Below, one piece after another: positions 13,788 through 26,997 of a stretch of 64,000 bases of DNA. A program made the position numbers and the translations under genes. Within the stretch, counting starts at the first letter, position 1. Every line of letters starts with the position of its first letter. A model generated the notes under the pieces. It worked only from the letters and a program-made list of their open reading frames with translations, ran no database searches and was not told the DNA's origin. The stretch spans positions 26,366 through 90,365 of the forward strand of contig NW_025778908.1 in the NCBI RefSeq assembly GCF_021130785.1. Reading direction: 5' to 3'. This DNA is from Homalodisca vitripennis (taxonomy: Eukaryota; Arthropoda; Insecta; Hemiptera; Cicadellidae).

Positions 13788-15829
13788 ACGCGAGATTCAG
13801 ATCATTATGAGATCCCCCTCAAAAAGTTTGGTAAGGGGGGCCCAATTCTGAAGAAGAAAAGGACATTCAGGGGTTAGGGAAAAATGAAAACCCAAAAAAC
13901 CCCTAAAGAAAGTTTTAAAGAAGACTGTACTCTAAAAATTGAAAACCCTTCAGAACCCAAGCGCTTATCAGCAAAAATTCAAATAAACAGCTTAAAAAAT
14001 TTACAAATGAAGAATTTTAAAAGGCGTCTGGGCAGTTCAACTATTTCATGGATCAATAAGTTTACACCTCCCGTCCCTCCAGCTCGTTTCCAGGGCTTTT
14101 TTAAAATTTGTTGTTGAAAACACATATATTGCCGGGGATAAGATTTTTTAAAAAGGAGAAATGACAGGAGGATTCTTCTTTCATTGCAAAAGGGAGTTTT
14201 GACAAGTTTGGCCCTAGGTCCGTGAAGGGGGAAAAGGGAGAGGTCCGCCTGGCCAAGGGATTCATTTCTCACAGTCAAAGGCAACTACGTATCAAGGGAA
14301 AAGGGTTAGGGAAAACGGGGCCCGACGCCCGCAAGTCTGGGACGCTAAAAACCCTTGCAGACCTTGAAAAATAATGGGGGATAGCGCAGTCCTCAAGACT
14401 GTGTCTGACGTTTCCCCTTGTATCCAAGAAAAATGTGATGGGGGCGCCCAAAGGTAACAGAAAAAAGCAACATTTGGGATGCTCTACTTGGGCCGATGCT
14501 CTGACTTTTTCGTGGGCTTTCTAGGGGGGGTACCCTTAAGGACACGAAAGCAAATATTACAGGTTGACAACCCACAGGTTGCGCTTTATTGGTGATCCCC
14601 GGGGGGTTCAGATTTCAGTGAAAGCTTAAAAAATTTTTAAAACGAACACTCTAAAAAGAAGGGAGTGATGGTAAAGTTGGGAATGTGATTTAAAAAAAGA
14701 CTCGGACAGGGGGTGATCCTCTTTCGTGGCCCACGGTTTTAAACCTTTCAGACTTTTTAACAGGAAAAATGAATGAAAAAAAAGCTGGCGATAGGGCAAG
14801 GACACGATCGACCCTTTAAAAAGAAGGGGGACTAGGGGAAAAGTTTTGCGAAAGGGAAAGGACCCAAAAGATTTCCGTTACACTCTCTCAGTGTCAAAAT
14901 TTTATTGGGTTTCTACTAAAAAATATTGCCCGGGGGGGAACCCGTTTTTTCTTTAATTTAAATTTCAGAAATTTCTAATGTTTGGGCCCAACCTAAAGAA
15001 GGTACCGACGCATTTCACTGTAAATTTTGGGGAAGGAAAAGAAAAACGGGGGTCCGGGTAAAAGGGTAAATTTTTTATTTGGACGTAAACGATTAAGTCA
15101 AAATAGCTTCTCCCCCTGTTTGCGGAGATGCTGTTTTAAAAAGAGGTCCTTAAAGTGAACCCTCCGATAATCCCCGGTTTACACGTGGGAAAATTTTAGG
15201 AATAAAAGATTTAAATTGTGGGCGGGCCCTTTTCGGGCATTTAGTGCGCTGTGTCTGTTAATTATTTTGGTGAGAGTGGTGAGGAAGTCTTTTACGGTAT
15301 GTTTCAAAACTAAAATGGCTTTCCCCAGCTAGGGCCTATACACCTAACCGTAAAGGGCGAGTGGATTTTTTGGTTCAACATTTTGACCCCCTACCCTTTT
15401 TGAACCCCGTGAGCGGGTTGGGATCGAAAACCCTGATGGGTTTTTTTTATATGTGAGGCTGACATTTTTAACCCGATTTTAACCCCCAAAATTTTTGGTT
15501 TTTTAAATTAACAATTTTACTCCCCCTGGGGTAGTTGGGGGAAAGAAAACTTTTTTGTAATTGGGGGAATTTGGGATTTCGATATTAATTTCCCCGGCCC
15601 CGACTTTTTTAAAAGGCGGGGCAAGGTTTTTTGGAGACGCGGTTTAAGGGGGGGTTTTAAAGAGGGGGCGGGTAACTTTGACCGACTTTCGGAAATTTAC
15701 AAAAAAGGTTTTATGAAAACCCCTACGGGGGGGAAAAAAAACGTATTTTCCGGGGTTTTTTAAGGGAATAAAAGGGGAAAGCACAAAGTAAACCCAAAAC
15801 GTTTAAAAGGGAACCTTTCAAGCGAGGGG

Positions 15830-16745
15830 AAGGGGTTTGGGGTTTGGGAGCGCTTTGAAAAAAGGGCCGGACGGTCGCTGGAAACTTTTGAACCGTGCAA
15901 TTAAACCCCTCTACCTGCCCAAACCCTCCATTTCCCTGGTGGGTACCGATACTGGGGGTTTCCGGGGTACGAAATTAGGGGTTGGGGGGATTGGCAAGGG
16001 GGTGATAAGGGTTTTTAAATCCCGGGACGAATTTTTGTAAAATTTCCGATATAGCGTATCAAAATACGGTTTTTCCCAAAAAACCCCGAAGGAACCCGAC
16101 AAAGAATTGGCCAAAAGACCCTGGGAAAGAGTAAAATGGGAAGACGCAAGTTTTGGGGGAAAGCCCGCAGCCTTAGCTGTAACGGGGGCCATAAGACCAA
16201 AACGCCCCCCGGTGGAGGGAAGAGGGGGGAAGGCAAGCGAGGGAACCCAAAAAACGAAAAGGTCGGGGTTTATGTACCTCAAGCCGTACCCAAAAGAGAG
16301 GCGGGGGGGAAAGAAAAGAGGAGGTGTTGAAAATAAAAAAAAAACGTCGTTTCCAGAAAAACCCGTTTTTAAAAATTACGAGTTTAGTACACTACGCAAA
16401 AACTACTTAATTTTTCCTTTTTTCCCCGTGGAGTTTATATGGGGAAAACCCCTCTACCCAAACCCCCACGATCGTATGAATGGGGCCAAAATTTAAAATC
16501 TGGAAAAACTCGGCCGGTAAAAAAGGGTACACATTGGGTGTTTTAAAGGGAAAATTTAAGGTAACGGGGGTATACTATTTGACATTTTTGGTAACCTAAG
16601 ACCCCCAATAGACCCTTTTTTTCAAAACCTAGGACCGGGACTTTAAAAACGTTACGGTATAATTCCCGAGAGAAGAAAAGAGTTGAGGGGTCATTTGTCT
16701 GCGGGACACTTGTGTTTAAAGTTTTCAGCAGTTTAAAGTTTTCAC
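15830..16745 (+). pseudogene. PLA2-like/adenain-like region (degraded copy)
   Basis: The pieces GTKLGVGGIGKGVIRVF and AKRPWERVKWEDASFGGK match the element 1 PLA2-like segment at 40990-41270. The block at 16350-16500 matches its protease start (KNYLIFPFFPVEF versus the NIPNYPWRF segment). Frames change repeatedly at homopolymers. It is part of the degraded direct copy. Confidence 0.7.
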
Positions 16746-17574
16746 TTAGCGGTCCTGCTCCACAGGTATCATGCGAGGTATTTCCCCCAATGGGGCGGGG
16801 AGCGATGGTTTTTACGAAATTGGTCTAGTTGGGCCTCTTAAACATTACTTAAAACGATTCCAAAAATTAATTTAAACGGGAATAAAAAGATATGTTTTTT
16901 TCCCGGGGACAATAAAAAAAATTTAAGATAGCAGAGGGGTCTTTCGAAATTGAAAAAAAATCGAAAGAAAACATCAAAAACCCCCTTTAGGCGCGGATTT
17001 TGAATTTAGTCTGAAAAAGGGAAAAAATAATACGCTTTTTAAACCGAAAACACTTGTAATAAAAAAACATACACTTTGCAGAGAACAGACAATTTGCTCC
17101 CCTACTAGGGTTTTAGTTAAAAACCCTTGAGCCAGGCCCGGGTACCCCAAAAATCCGATGTTCCCCCTAAACATAATGAAAAGTTAAAAAAACTTTTACG
17201 CGGTTTTTAATGCAATTTTCGCACGAGGTCCTTTCAAAAAAGGTTTGGGAAGGGGGGGCACGTGCTGCATTTTGGGTTTACCTGGGAAAATGGGCCCCCG
17301 GCTTTAAAATAGTTGAGAAACCCGCCAATGTTAAAATTTTTTTACCGGTTTTTCGTTCGTAGAAATGGGAACCCAAAATTTCGTAACAATCAAGGGGCCC
17401 GGGGGGGCCAAAATTGATTAATTTCCGTAAAAGAAAATAGTTCCCCAATACGCTTGCATTTTAAGAAAACAATAAAGGGGGTTTTGTATTTAGAGAAAAT
17501 TGCCGAGCCCCAAAACTGGCAGTTAAAACACCGAAAGGTGGGAAACGTTAAAATCAAAGAACATAAAATTTTTA

Positions 17575-18850
17575 AAATCTCTTGGCTTTAAGTATGGCGC
17601 CCTTTATCGATAGAGTCCGGAGGGGAAAAAAATGTAAAGATTTAAGCGTAACCCGGGGGGGGAATTTTTATACCCATAAAACCCCTCGGTTTTTAAATTT
17701 AAGAAAAACGATGAAATCAGAATACCGATTAGTCCCGCAAAAACATAATAAAAGCCCTTTTGAAAGCTTCATACATGTTAAAAAGGGCGCTGCAGGCTAA
17801 AAAAAAAAGGGCGGCAGTGCTTGCAATGTAAATTTAGGGGGAACAACTCAAAGGCACATTTTTTTGATGAGATTCGTTACGAGTTGAAACGGTCAAGTAA
17901 TCGATAAAACACGCAGTGTCGGCATAACTACGACGGAAACAAAGGATGGTATCTTTTAAGGAAAAAAGAAAAAATGAGTCTGGCTTTAAAGGAGGGGGGC
18001 CCCGGGGGGGGAAAAATTCCGCAGACGCTGTTAAAGAGTTCAAAATTTCGCCGTTCCCCCTTAGGACATTGTGGGATTTTTCGAAGATTACAAAAAGGTA
18101 GTGGTTTTAAAAGTAAAAAAAGGTTGGTTCTTCTGAGAGCCGCCCCCTGATAACAATGCTGTAATTTTTCGCTGACCCCTTGCTACTTTTGGGAATCTTG
18201 ATTTTAATTTGGACTTGTATGGGGGTTCCTTAATTAAAATTATCAGACAGCCACAGGTTAAAGCGTTGCGTATGGTCGAGAAAGCTACACTGATTCCCCT
18301 TCCTTTTTCGTCAGGGGGAAATTTTCACGATTCCCCATTTTGCCTTTGGGACCAACGTCTTTGTTGGACAAAAAAAAACAAGTCCCCAAAAATTAAAAAA
18401 ACCTCTTTAAACGTGATTTTAGGTTTCCAGACGGGAAAGGGAAAAGAAAAATTTTGAAAAAAGCCGCTTCCGGCTTTGTCACTCCCGATCACTAAATACC
18501 CCAAACTGTTTCTGAATTAAACAGTACCCCCGTACGTTTTAAACTTTCCTGGTGACCACGCTTTTTTCTAGGGCCCTGTTTACCAGTTTTCCAGAGCTCA
18601 TACTCCCGATACAAGGTCCCCCTACGGGTTGATTTCAACCTTTTTAAAAGTAAAGTACCTCTCTATTTTAAATTAAATGCCCCAAGCAGAAAGATTCAAA
18701 AAAAAGGGCCCCTTTAGACGTGCGTCTGGAGTTTGAGACAAAAAAACCCTTTTGGGTTGAAAACACTGCGGCTTACTGCTTGTACTTTATAAATAAACCC
18801 CTTTGGCATACACTTGCTCACGGGTAACTTTTTTGGGGGTTGGGGTTGTA
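17575..18850 (+). pseudogene. Major capsid protein region (degraded copy)
   Basis: The nucleotide sequence parallels 42640-43960, including the block TTAGGTTTCCAGACGGGAAA at 18419 (versus 43505). No long frame survives. It is part of the degraded direct copy of element 1. Confidence 0.65.
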
Positions 18851-19308
18851 GGAGGGGGGGTGGGGGGGTTTAAAACCCTTATAAGTAGCTAAATTTTTGT
18901 TACTGTGTCTCATTCTGTGTCTTTGGAGAAGTAAACAGTTTTCTAAACGAGCCTGACTGGGTCGAGGCGACTCGATCCCAAAACCATTAAAAAAACGAAA
19001 AATCTACAAGGTGGGGGCTGCAAAAGACTCTTTGCCCCTTTTTAGACCTACAGTTGGGAGTCCCCCGGTGACTCTTATAGATACGGCCTTTTAAAGGGAA
19101 AATGCGCGTGGGCACGGCCCGACGCTAGTCGGTCCTGCCCTTTGCCCAGTGTCACTATATGGATTCATAAATTGGGGGTTTGGGATTACGTTTTTGGACC
19201 CGTTATTGAAATAAAACGATCGTTTTTTTTTCGAGATTACGGTTTCTACTTAAACCCCTTTCCCTGATACCGCAAAAAGGGGGCTTTTATTTTTTTAGGG
19301 GGGGGGTT

Positions 19309-19342
19309 TAATTGTTGGGGGGGGGGTTTTTTTTTTTTTTTT

Positions 19343-19413
<71 letters not shown>

Positions 19414-19426
19414 CAAAAAAAAAAAG

Positions 19427-19466
<40 letters not shown>
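19309..19466. repeat. Poly(G)/poly(T) run, about 150 bases
   Basis: Runs of T of more than 70 bases replace what is TTAGGGTGGGGTAATTG-type sequence in the cleaner copy (44438-44500). This looks like homopolymer inflation by the sequencing or assembly process, not biology. Confidence 0.8.
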
Positions 19467-19467
<1 letters not shown>

Positions 19468-22400
19468 GGGGGGAAATTTGGTATAAATTGAGCGATCCTA
19501 CCCGACGTACTTTACCAACCCAGTTTTAAAAACACTCTCGCAACGATGGCGTTAAAATTTTTCGTTAAAAGGGAAAGGGAGAAGAGAGGGGAAATTATTG
19601 GGATCCCTCGATGTACAAATTTGGGACACCCTTTTTATACCGCCCTTTTTATGATTTTAAAGGGACTTTAAAAAAATTTTGGGGTTTTTGTTTTGGGGGT
19701 AGCGTGACCCCGAGGTACGCACGGATGATGGGGATAATCCTTTTAAAAACAGGCTTAAATAGGTTTTGACAGGGTATAAAAGCCGGAGTGTACATTTCCC
19801 TTGTGGAAGGAGGAGAGTGAAGCCCAATTTTTTTAAAAAAAAAATTTACCTCGACTGTGCAAATTTTTCCACCAAATAGTGGTTTTATGATGTGGAGGGG
19901 TTTTTGACAAAATTAGGGTTAGTTTTTGCAGAGAGGATGATGTGAAGCTGAAAGGGTTATAAAAAGGGTATCAAAGCCGGAGTTTTCGCTTCCTTGTGGA
20001 AGGACGGCCCAAAATTGAAAAAATTTAAAAACCAAAAAACTGTGTTTAATTTAAACCCCAGGGCGACGCCTGGGATGTGAGGGACTGTGACAAAATTTTT
20101 TGCTCTTTTTTCGATAGATCCCTTTCCCCATTTCGAATGGGAGGAGGGGTGGGGGGGGGAAGAACCACCTGCTAAAAAAAAATTTATTGGTCAGAATAAA
20201 AGGGGTCTCTGATTGGTCGAAATTTTTCCCCGTCTAAAAGTAAAAAATTTTTTGAATTTTCGTCAGAAGGGTTTAGATGGAGTCGCCCGAATATGGACGG
20301 GGGAAACCCCCGGGGGGGATTCCAAAAAAAAAAAAGAGCGTAAACAATGCGTTAACCCGGGGTTTTTTCTTAGATCTGTTACTTTTTTGGGTTTGTGATC
20401 TTTCAAAATTTGGTTTAAAATTTTAGGGTTTGTTTTTTAATTTGGGGTGGGCTCTCTCGGGGGGCTCTTTAAAAGGGTTTAAAAAAGGGGGCGTTTATTG
20501 GTCACACGATGTGTTTAATCAAATCACCCCCTCATTTTCCCAATTTTCCCTAACCCTGGCTCTGGAAAAAAACCAAATTTTTATTAAAAACGGACCGGAG
20601 GGGAAAATTTTTAAAGGGCACAAATTTTTTTTCGGTCGTATGCACGTGTTTTTCTTTGAGGGGAGCCTACTTTAACTTTAAAGGGCCGAATGGACTCGTT
20701 TTTAAAAAAGGCCCTTTCCTTTGATGTAATTGCTTCAGAGACATTTTAATTAAACGAAGAGGGCTGTACGGTTTACCATTCACCCCCAAATAGAAACAGG
20801 GGGTTTTTTAGAGGAGGGGCGTTTTTTGCAAAAGCAGATGTTTAGGGACTTCCCCTGCCCCCCCAGGGTTTATTAAAAATTTCTTGAAGTGGCCTTGTAC
20901 AAAAGTTGGCCCAAAAGGATGTGGCAGTAGTTGAATTTCACGCATTTCAAGGCAATAAAAGACCCCTTTTATTTTTAAAAGGCTCGCGATCGTGGGAAAC
21001 TTTTTAAAGTAAAATTTTATATTTAAACCACCTTTTCCCTAGAGAACGGTTTTAGCGCCAAAAATTTGTACAAACCCGCTCGCTGGCTTGAAGATAAATA
21101 CCCCTAAGATTTTTGGGGGAGGGGAAAATTATCCCTCAGAGCTAATGTACTTGCATTTTATTTCAAAACCCCTTTTCCGGGGATTTTCACGCGCGGGTTG
21201 GAGAAGGCAGATTTTCCCTTTAAGGGAAAATTTCCGGGGTGTCCGTGAACTGGACGGTTTTTAGTGTGCGAGGGGGGCCGGCAACAGTTTTAGCTGTTAA
21301 AACAAAAAACAAGGGTTTTCTTGCTCGTTTCCCAACCCTTAAAGTCACCGGGATTCCCCAAAGTGAAATTTTCGCAATGATTGCAGCCCAAAAAGGGGGG
21401 GTTTCGGGGATCCCTTAAAAAAACGCTTTCCCCAAAAACAACGCTTATTAGTATCGGCGAGAATTTAGTTTTTGGGGCGGAGGGGTTCGGGTTTTTTGTT
21501 GAGAATCCCGACTGTTGGTTGAAAGGATCGCCCCAGGGGTTTTCCCTTAAAAGGCCTTTACCGAGTAAAGTGAAATTTTGTTTTTAGGTTAGATACGGAA
21601 AAAAATTTTTGAGCGGGGTGAATGATTTTGGGAAGCTCCCAAGGTGGCCCTTTAAAACCCCGTTTAAATCCTGGGGGCCCCTTTACTGCCCCTTTCGGCA
21701 GGGTAAAAAAACCCTAAGGACCCGGGGGGCGTTGTGTGTGTGTGTTGTTTTGACAGATACCTCTATGGCAGGCCTAAACTCCGTTTTCCAGGGGTAGTCC
21801 CCTCGCTCTAGTTTGCGTAAAAAATAAAAAATTTAAAAAATGTAAAATTCCCCGGTAATTTTTTTGGAGTCACTTTAAAAAGGTTAAACCGAGTAAAAGT
21901 GGCTATTAAAACTTAAAAGGGGGAAAAAAATTTATGTTAAAGGAGCGAAAACATTGAAATTTGGAGGGGAATCGCTTTGTGTAAAAGCGGGGGTTTGGGG
22001 GGTACACAAAAAATGGTAAACTTTTGGAAAGGGCTTCACCAAAAAAAAGTGATTGGGTAAAGTAAAAGAGGGGAGAATGGGCCCACTGGGGAAACTACTA
22101 TAATCAAAAACGCCCCTGGGGGACCCTACGGCCTACCCTTTCCCTGGTTACCCTTTGGTGGGGAAAACCGGGGGTTTCCAAAAAATTGCAGGTTAATGCG
22201 GTGAAAGTGGGGGAGTTTTCGGTGGGGGGGAGGCGTCCGCGTATAAAAGCGGGGTTTGCTTTCGGCTGCAGCCCAATTGCTTTTGATAGCTTTGCTATGT
22301 CTGTGGCAACTATTTTTACCTTTTTTTCGCCTTGTTGTGTTGGTGGGGGGCGGGGAAAAACCAAAAATCTCGAGGTAATTTTTGTTTTGATTTTTTAAAT

Positions 22401-23140
22401 TGTTCTATCGATTTGGGTCCCTCAACACTTTTTTTAACTTGTAAGTGTTTTTTGGGAAAACCAAACCATCCATTTTTAAAACGGTTTGGTAGGGTAAACC
22501 CCCACCCCGGGGCCCCGGGGCTACCCGGGGGATCGTTATTTTTACTACGGATAGGGGGGTCTATAGTCCATCTGAAAAAATGGTTTTGGTAACCCTTTCA
22601 ATACTCTAATTTTTACTCCCCTTTTGTTTGTTGGCAGCTTTTCTAACTTTATTTTTTTCTTTTTCAAGGAAAAATGGTGATGATCGGGTACAATTCCTGG
22701 TCCTTTCAGCCCTGAAAGGGGCCCCGGGTCAGCCCTATTGTTACCGTTGTATTGTACTAATTTTCGCATTACTGCAGTCCCTTTTAATCGAATCTATTTC
22801 AGAAAAGAGTACGAGGCTCAGATCCAGAGGATTTTCAGGTCTGGGCAAAGGGTGACCACTCGCCCCGGCCGACTGCATGTCATAAGCGCCGGTATTGAAG
22901 AAAAGGTGATTACCGTTTTCCTATTTTCCAAATTTGTGCGTATTGTGTTGCTAAGTCCCGCAACCCCGGGGGCGGGGGCCCGCCATGTATTAATTCACTT
23001 GTGCTTTAGGATTTAGTCTCAAAACCTCGACTCTTTGGGTGGACCGGTGATGAAAACCCCAAAAATCACTCTCCCCCCTTTACATTCTGAGGAGGGGTCT
23101 AAACGCTGCTGCCGATTTGGGCATAGCCGAGGCGTTTGAC

Positions 23141-24560
23141 TTAAAATAACCAATCGAGCTCGCCCGGCCAAACGCTTGTCCAAGTTGCTACATGTAGCAA
23201 TGACCCGCCGTTCTCCGGCGCGCGACTTATACGCAACCTATCTTGCGTTTAACATCCGGGCACGCCAACGAACGCGTCCGCACTGCGCCCGCAAAATTGC
23301 CCGTATAATGTCCAATTAAAACACTAGTGGTATCAATTGACACACGCGTGTCGCTCTGCGACCAACGTACCGCGTTTTTGTGGCTCGTGTAGAATGGTCC
23401 ACTGTGCGTTCGTCTGCGTATTCGTGTTATCAGAGCGTGCGTATCAGAGTAACCTAGACGCCTTCGCTACAGTACAGATGGATTGAATTTTAGCCTGCGT
23501 GCACGAATACTAAAACGTAACCTATAATACATAAACGCTATCTGTTCTGCTGGGTTGCGTTTACCTGCTCGCCGCTGATATGATCCGCAATAATCTCTTA
23601 AAAAGAAGAATCTACCAATTTTTTGGGATGCAACGCTTGGTCCCGAGGCTGACAAGTGAACGTTACCACATAGATAGTGACTGTTTAAAGGATGGTTTCA
23701 GGCATTTATACGTCCACCGCAATTTGGCGAAAATTCTGTTCCTAGGACATTCTTACAAGACAGCTTACTTTGGAGAAATATATCACCTAATACATCCACT
23801 ATTTAGCTTATATGGTCCTGACCTAGATCATGGGGTGGCTGTTTCTAGAGTAACAAATTAATATAGATTAGTTTAGAATGTAAAAGAAAGTTATTTGGGG
23901 AGTCAGAGCCATTAAAAAAAATTAAATAGAGTTGTAATTCCCCTAATTATCAACATTACTGTTATTCACGAATCCAAAGATGTTGTAAAGGATGAACTTC
24001 AGCAGCAACCTAATGTGGAGGTGGTTTTTCTATAAAATCATCACAAAGACCCACTAATGCCCGTTAGAACAATGGAAATATTTACTCCGTGCAAGAAAAA
24101 AAGTAGTCGTTGGTCATATTCTTTAAGTTCAGATAACTGTTGTTTATTATTGCCATTTCCACCCACCAGAAACCTTTTATTGTTTTTGTTCGAGGGAGGA
24201 CGATAGGAATAGGTTAAATAAACGGAAAACACTGTATTTGCTGGGCCTGAAATTTAACATTCCACTATTACACAAACCTATTACAATTTTGTTTAAAATA
24301 GGAAGAATTTACATAGATAACAATTTAATTAAAACACAATCAAACAAAATTGATTTAAAGAAATATAAGACTAAAGCCAAGGATAGACGGTGTAAGGTAA
24401 AATAAGCATTCTTTGTTTTAAAAATAGCCTAGGGCAAACACCTGGATATATTCGATTAAACATATGAAATGGATGAAACTCCAGCTTGAATTGTCACATA
24501 ATACACAGACAAACATTTAATGTTTTTTTTTCCTTTTACTTAATATTTCTCTTATTTTAT
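23141..24560. other. Unassigned spacer with a CpG-rich block
   Basis: This stretch lies between the end of the degraded direct copy and the start of inverted arm B. Bases 23150-23580 are rich in CpG and GCG (ACACGCGTGTCG, GCGCGCGAC), unlike the AT-rich surroundings. An ORF of 93 codons follows at 23580-23861, then AT-rich DNA with nothing recognisable. Confidence 0.55.
23580..23861 (+). CDS. Hypothetical 93-codon ORF
   Basis: This open frame includes KILFLGHSYKTAYFGEIYHL and ends SLYGPDLDHGVAVSRVTN. I do not recognise it. The hydrophobic-then-GHS segment faintly recalls the first block of SGNH-type hydrolases, but that is too weak for a call. It lies in the unassigned spacer next to a CpG-rich block, so it could be a host exon. 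There is no supporting neighbour. Confidence 0.25.
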   Translation: MIRNNLLKRRIYQFFGMQRLVPRLTSERYHIDSDCLKDGFRHLYVHRNLAKILFLGHSYKTAYFGEIYHLIHPLFSLYGPDLDHGVAVSRVTN

Positions 24561-25059
24561 ATTTGTTAATTGTTTATAATTATTTTTTAATGTTATTTAA
24601 ACTCTCTCAAGATCTCTCTCTCTCTCTCTCTTACTCTATATATAATATATATCATATATATATATAATATAAAAATACTATATATATAACTATATAGTTA
24701 GTGCATTAATATATAGTATACATATACATATTATAAATTTTATTAACCTTAAACTAAAATTATAAATTCAAAAAGCATTTTGGTTTTGATTGTAGAAAGT
24801 ACACTAGGTAAAGCTAACAAGTAAAGAACGTATGGTCACACATAATCTTCACCTTGTTGTGAGTGCCGACTGAACACTGGGCCCATAGACTTCCATAAAA
24901 AGAACATGTAGACCTCGAACTAGTTCATAAACTTAAAACGTATAAAATAAATAATTAATTTTTAATAACAACAAATAGGGCAGCAGCCTACGAATAAGGC
25001 TTATAATTGTAGTTGTAGTAAGACCAAAATGTAATGATTGGTGTATTAAAAATTTTATA

Positions 25060-25560
25060 TCAACAAGGGCTCGTACTTTTTTTGCAAGGAACGGGGGCCA
25101 TCCATAGCCTACATTAGATTTTACTAAACGTAGCCAGTACTAATTCGGGGGTGGGACTCCGTGAAAAATTGTACTGGGCAGGGCCTAACTCAATGTGGGC
25201 TTGTGTTAGTAGTATAGTAAAACCATGTATTAAATTTAATGTGTAAAGAAAGTTTTATTCAAAATCGAAACTCGCGTACGATGTTTTGGGGGTACGGCTA
25301 ATCATAATGTTTTTCTGTATATCGAGATGTTAAAACTCCGGAAGTATCTCCAAAAAAATAGACGCAGGCCTATTAGACCTATTGAGTGCATACATTGTAG
25401 TATAGTAGTACTGTGGTCTAAAATGTGTAAAAAAACTGTTTATCAAAATCGGCTCGTCACGTTTTTTGAGGTAGCAACCATAAATTTTTTCCCCAGTATA
25501 AGACATGTAAAATCGATATATATCCTGAAAAAAGCGCGGCTTGAGAATGAGTGTAGAGAT
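25060..25560. repeat. Tandem repeat in flanking DNA (arm B)
   Basis: About three units of roughly 185 bp share GTGTAAA.AAA.TTTTA...AAAATCG, then a TTTTGGGG/GAGGTA segment and TAGTA repeats. This is the inverted counterpart of 5740-6260. It appears non-coding. Confidence 0.5.
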
Positions 25561-26109
25561 TAATATAATAGCAGTACCTATAACAATGTAATGAATTGTT
25601 ATAGCATAGTTTTATCGACATCTGCACTAACATTGTTTTAATGTAGAGTCATGTTATAGATTCGTTTTTTTCTATTTTTACTGAGAAATTAGGTACATAT
25701 TTGTTTCGTGAAAACCGTATTTTTAATTTTAGAATGCCAGTTAATTAAATATTTATTGATTTTTTTCGTACTGTTCTTTTGTTTTTCAAAATATATAAAA
25801 TTAATGTTTTAGTTTTATTTAATTTATTCTAGGTTGTGAAGAACTAGGTCTGCTAGAGTGAGAATAAAAACCACCTAGATGGGGTTTTTTTCCCTAATAG
25901 ATTGATTAAAAAATTTTGACATTTAGTAAAGTGGCAGGTATCTAAAGGTTAAACATAACCGTACTTGAATATGTCAAATTCGACTTTTATAGATACATTG
26001 TAGATGACATTAGACAAGCACACCGTCGAGAAAGAACACTTAGTTGCTATGCCTCAGTAAGATTACACTGGAAACAGACCCACCACAATAACCGCTATTT
26101 GCATCAATA

Positions 26110-26470
26110 ACGTGATTAAAATACTGTGGTCGTGTGTGTGGGGCGGAGCCTGTATCGAGGTTTGGCTACAACTCCCAAGCTTCAGTGTTGCCAAACTATG
26201 CCGCCCGGGGAAATTCAGGAATGAAGCAATATAATATCGTTTGGAAGTGTCATAATAATAAATAACTATATGCCCAAAAATTTTTCTCTCTACCAACTAT
26301 GCGCATAATTTGGTTTAATGTTGTTTGCAATAAATGTTTAGACTTATCACAATTGAGTTTTCTTCTTGAAATATCTTATATACGTTTTATTGTTGACTGT
26401 TCGCGAGTATGACTCACTTCACTCAAACGCTTCAGAGGTTGCCAACTACGCCTACTGGAAATTATGAAGT
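26110..26470. repeat. Tandem repeat in flanking DNA, unit about 245 bp (arm B)
   Basis: The blocks at 26125-26210 and 26395-26460 share CTTCAG.GTTGCCAA.CTA.GCC followed by GGAAATT. This is the counterpart of 4730-5045 and lies outside the elements. Confidence 0.55.
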
Positions 26471-26611
26471 GAAAAAAGTTAAAACTTGTGTAAAAGTGCT
26501 TTGAATAAGAGCTGTATGACAATATTTTTTGTATCTTTAACGCGTATGATTGCATAATTTGTGAATGTTATTTTGTAATAAAAGTTTACATATTAGCACT
26601 CATTATCCAAG

Positions 26612-26677
26612 TTTTTGAAATATATATTATCATATATGATATATATATATATATATATATAACTATATATATATATA
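26612..26677. repeat. AT microsatellite and presumed TATATA target site of element 2
   Basis: A (TA)n run directly precedes the AGTA terminus at 26678. The six bases TATATA before it equal the six after 63938. Because the site is a microsatellite, the duplication is not diagnostic by itself. Confidence 0.7.
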
Positions 26678-26905
26678 AGTAAATATGAAAATGTGAGGGT
26701 TTCCTAGCTCAACATTTTGGGAACAGTTCAGAAAATCAACGTAAAAATACTGTTTTAAAGGAACAATAAACTAATCTGTAACTCACGAATGAAAAATTAA
26801 CGCGAATCTATAGACTGATTTAACTGTCTCATTTGTTAGGCATCTAAATTTCTAAGCTGTATTTTAATGAAAAAATTCCAGAAATCTCAATGAAGAAAAC
26901 TATAA
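26678..26905 (+). repeat. Element 2 left terminal inverted repeat
   Basis: It shares, in inverted orientation with 63670-63938, AGTA.ATATGAA, CAGAAAATCAA.GTAAA, AATACTGT, TCTATAG, GGC.TCTAA.TTTCTAAGCTG and AATGAAAAAATTCCAG. The copies differ by an extra internal duplication on the right side. Confidence 0.8.
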
Positions 26906-26997
26906 CAACGGAAATAAGATTGAAATTTGCTAACATTCGCTCATCAGAAAATAAGACGATTTTTTACTGAATTTCACTCAATAGTCTGTTCTTAATC

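Larger units (their letters stand above)
13788..23140 (+). repeat. Degraded direct copy of the right half of element 1 (38869-48215)
   Basis: The copy begins at ACGCGAGATTCAGATCAT (13788, versus 38869) and ends near GAGGCGT (23129, versus 48206). The offset stays close to 25080 throughout. Landmarks in order: the PLA2-like/protease region (15830-16740), the MCP region (17575-18850), the G-rich repeat (19296), the tandem units (19560-20110), the AGGCCTAAACTCC block and the intron-like ACTTTATTTTTTTC tract (22640). Homopolymers are greatly lengthened here. No TIR follows the copy. Confidence 0.9.
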
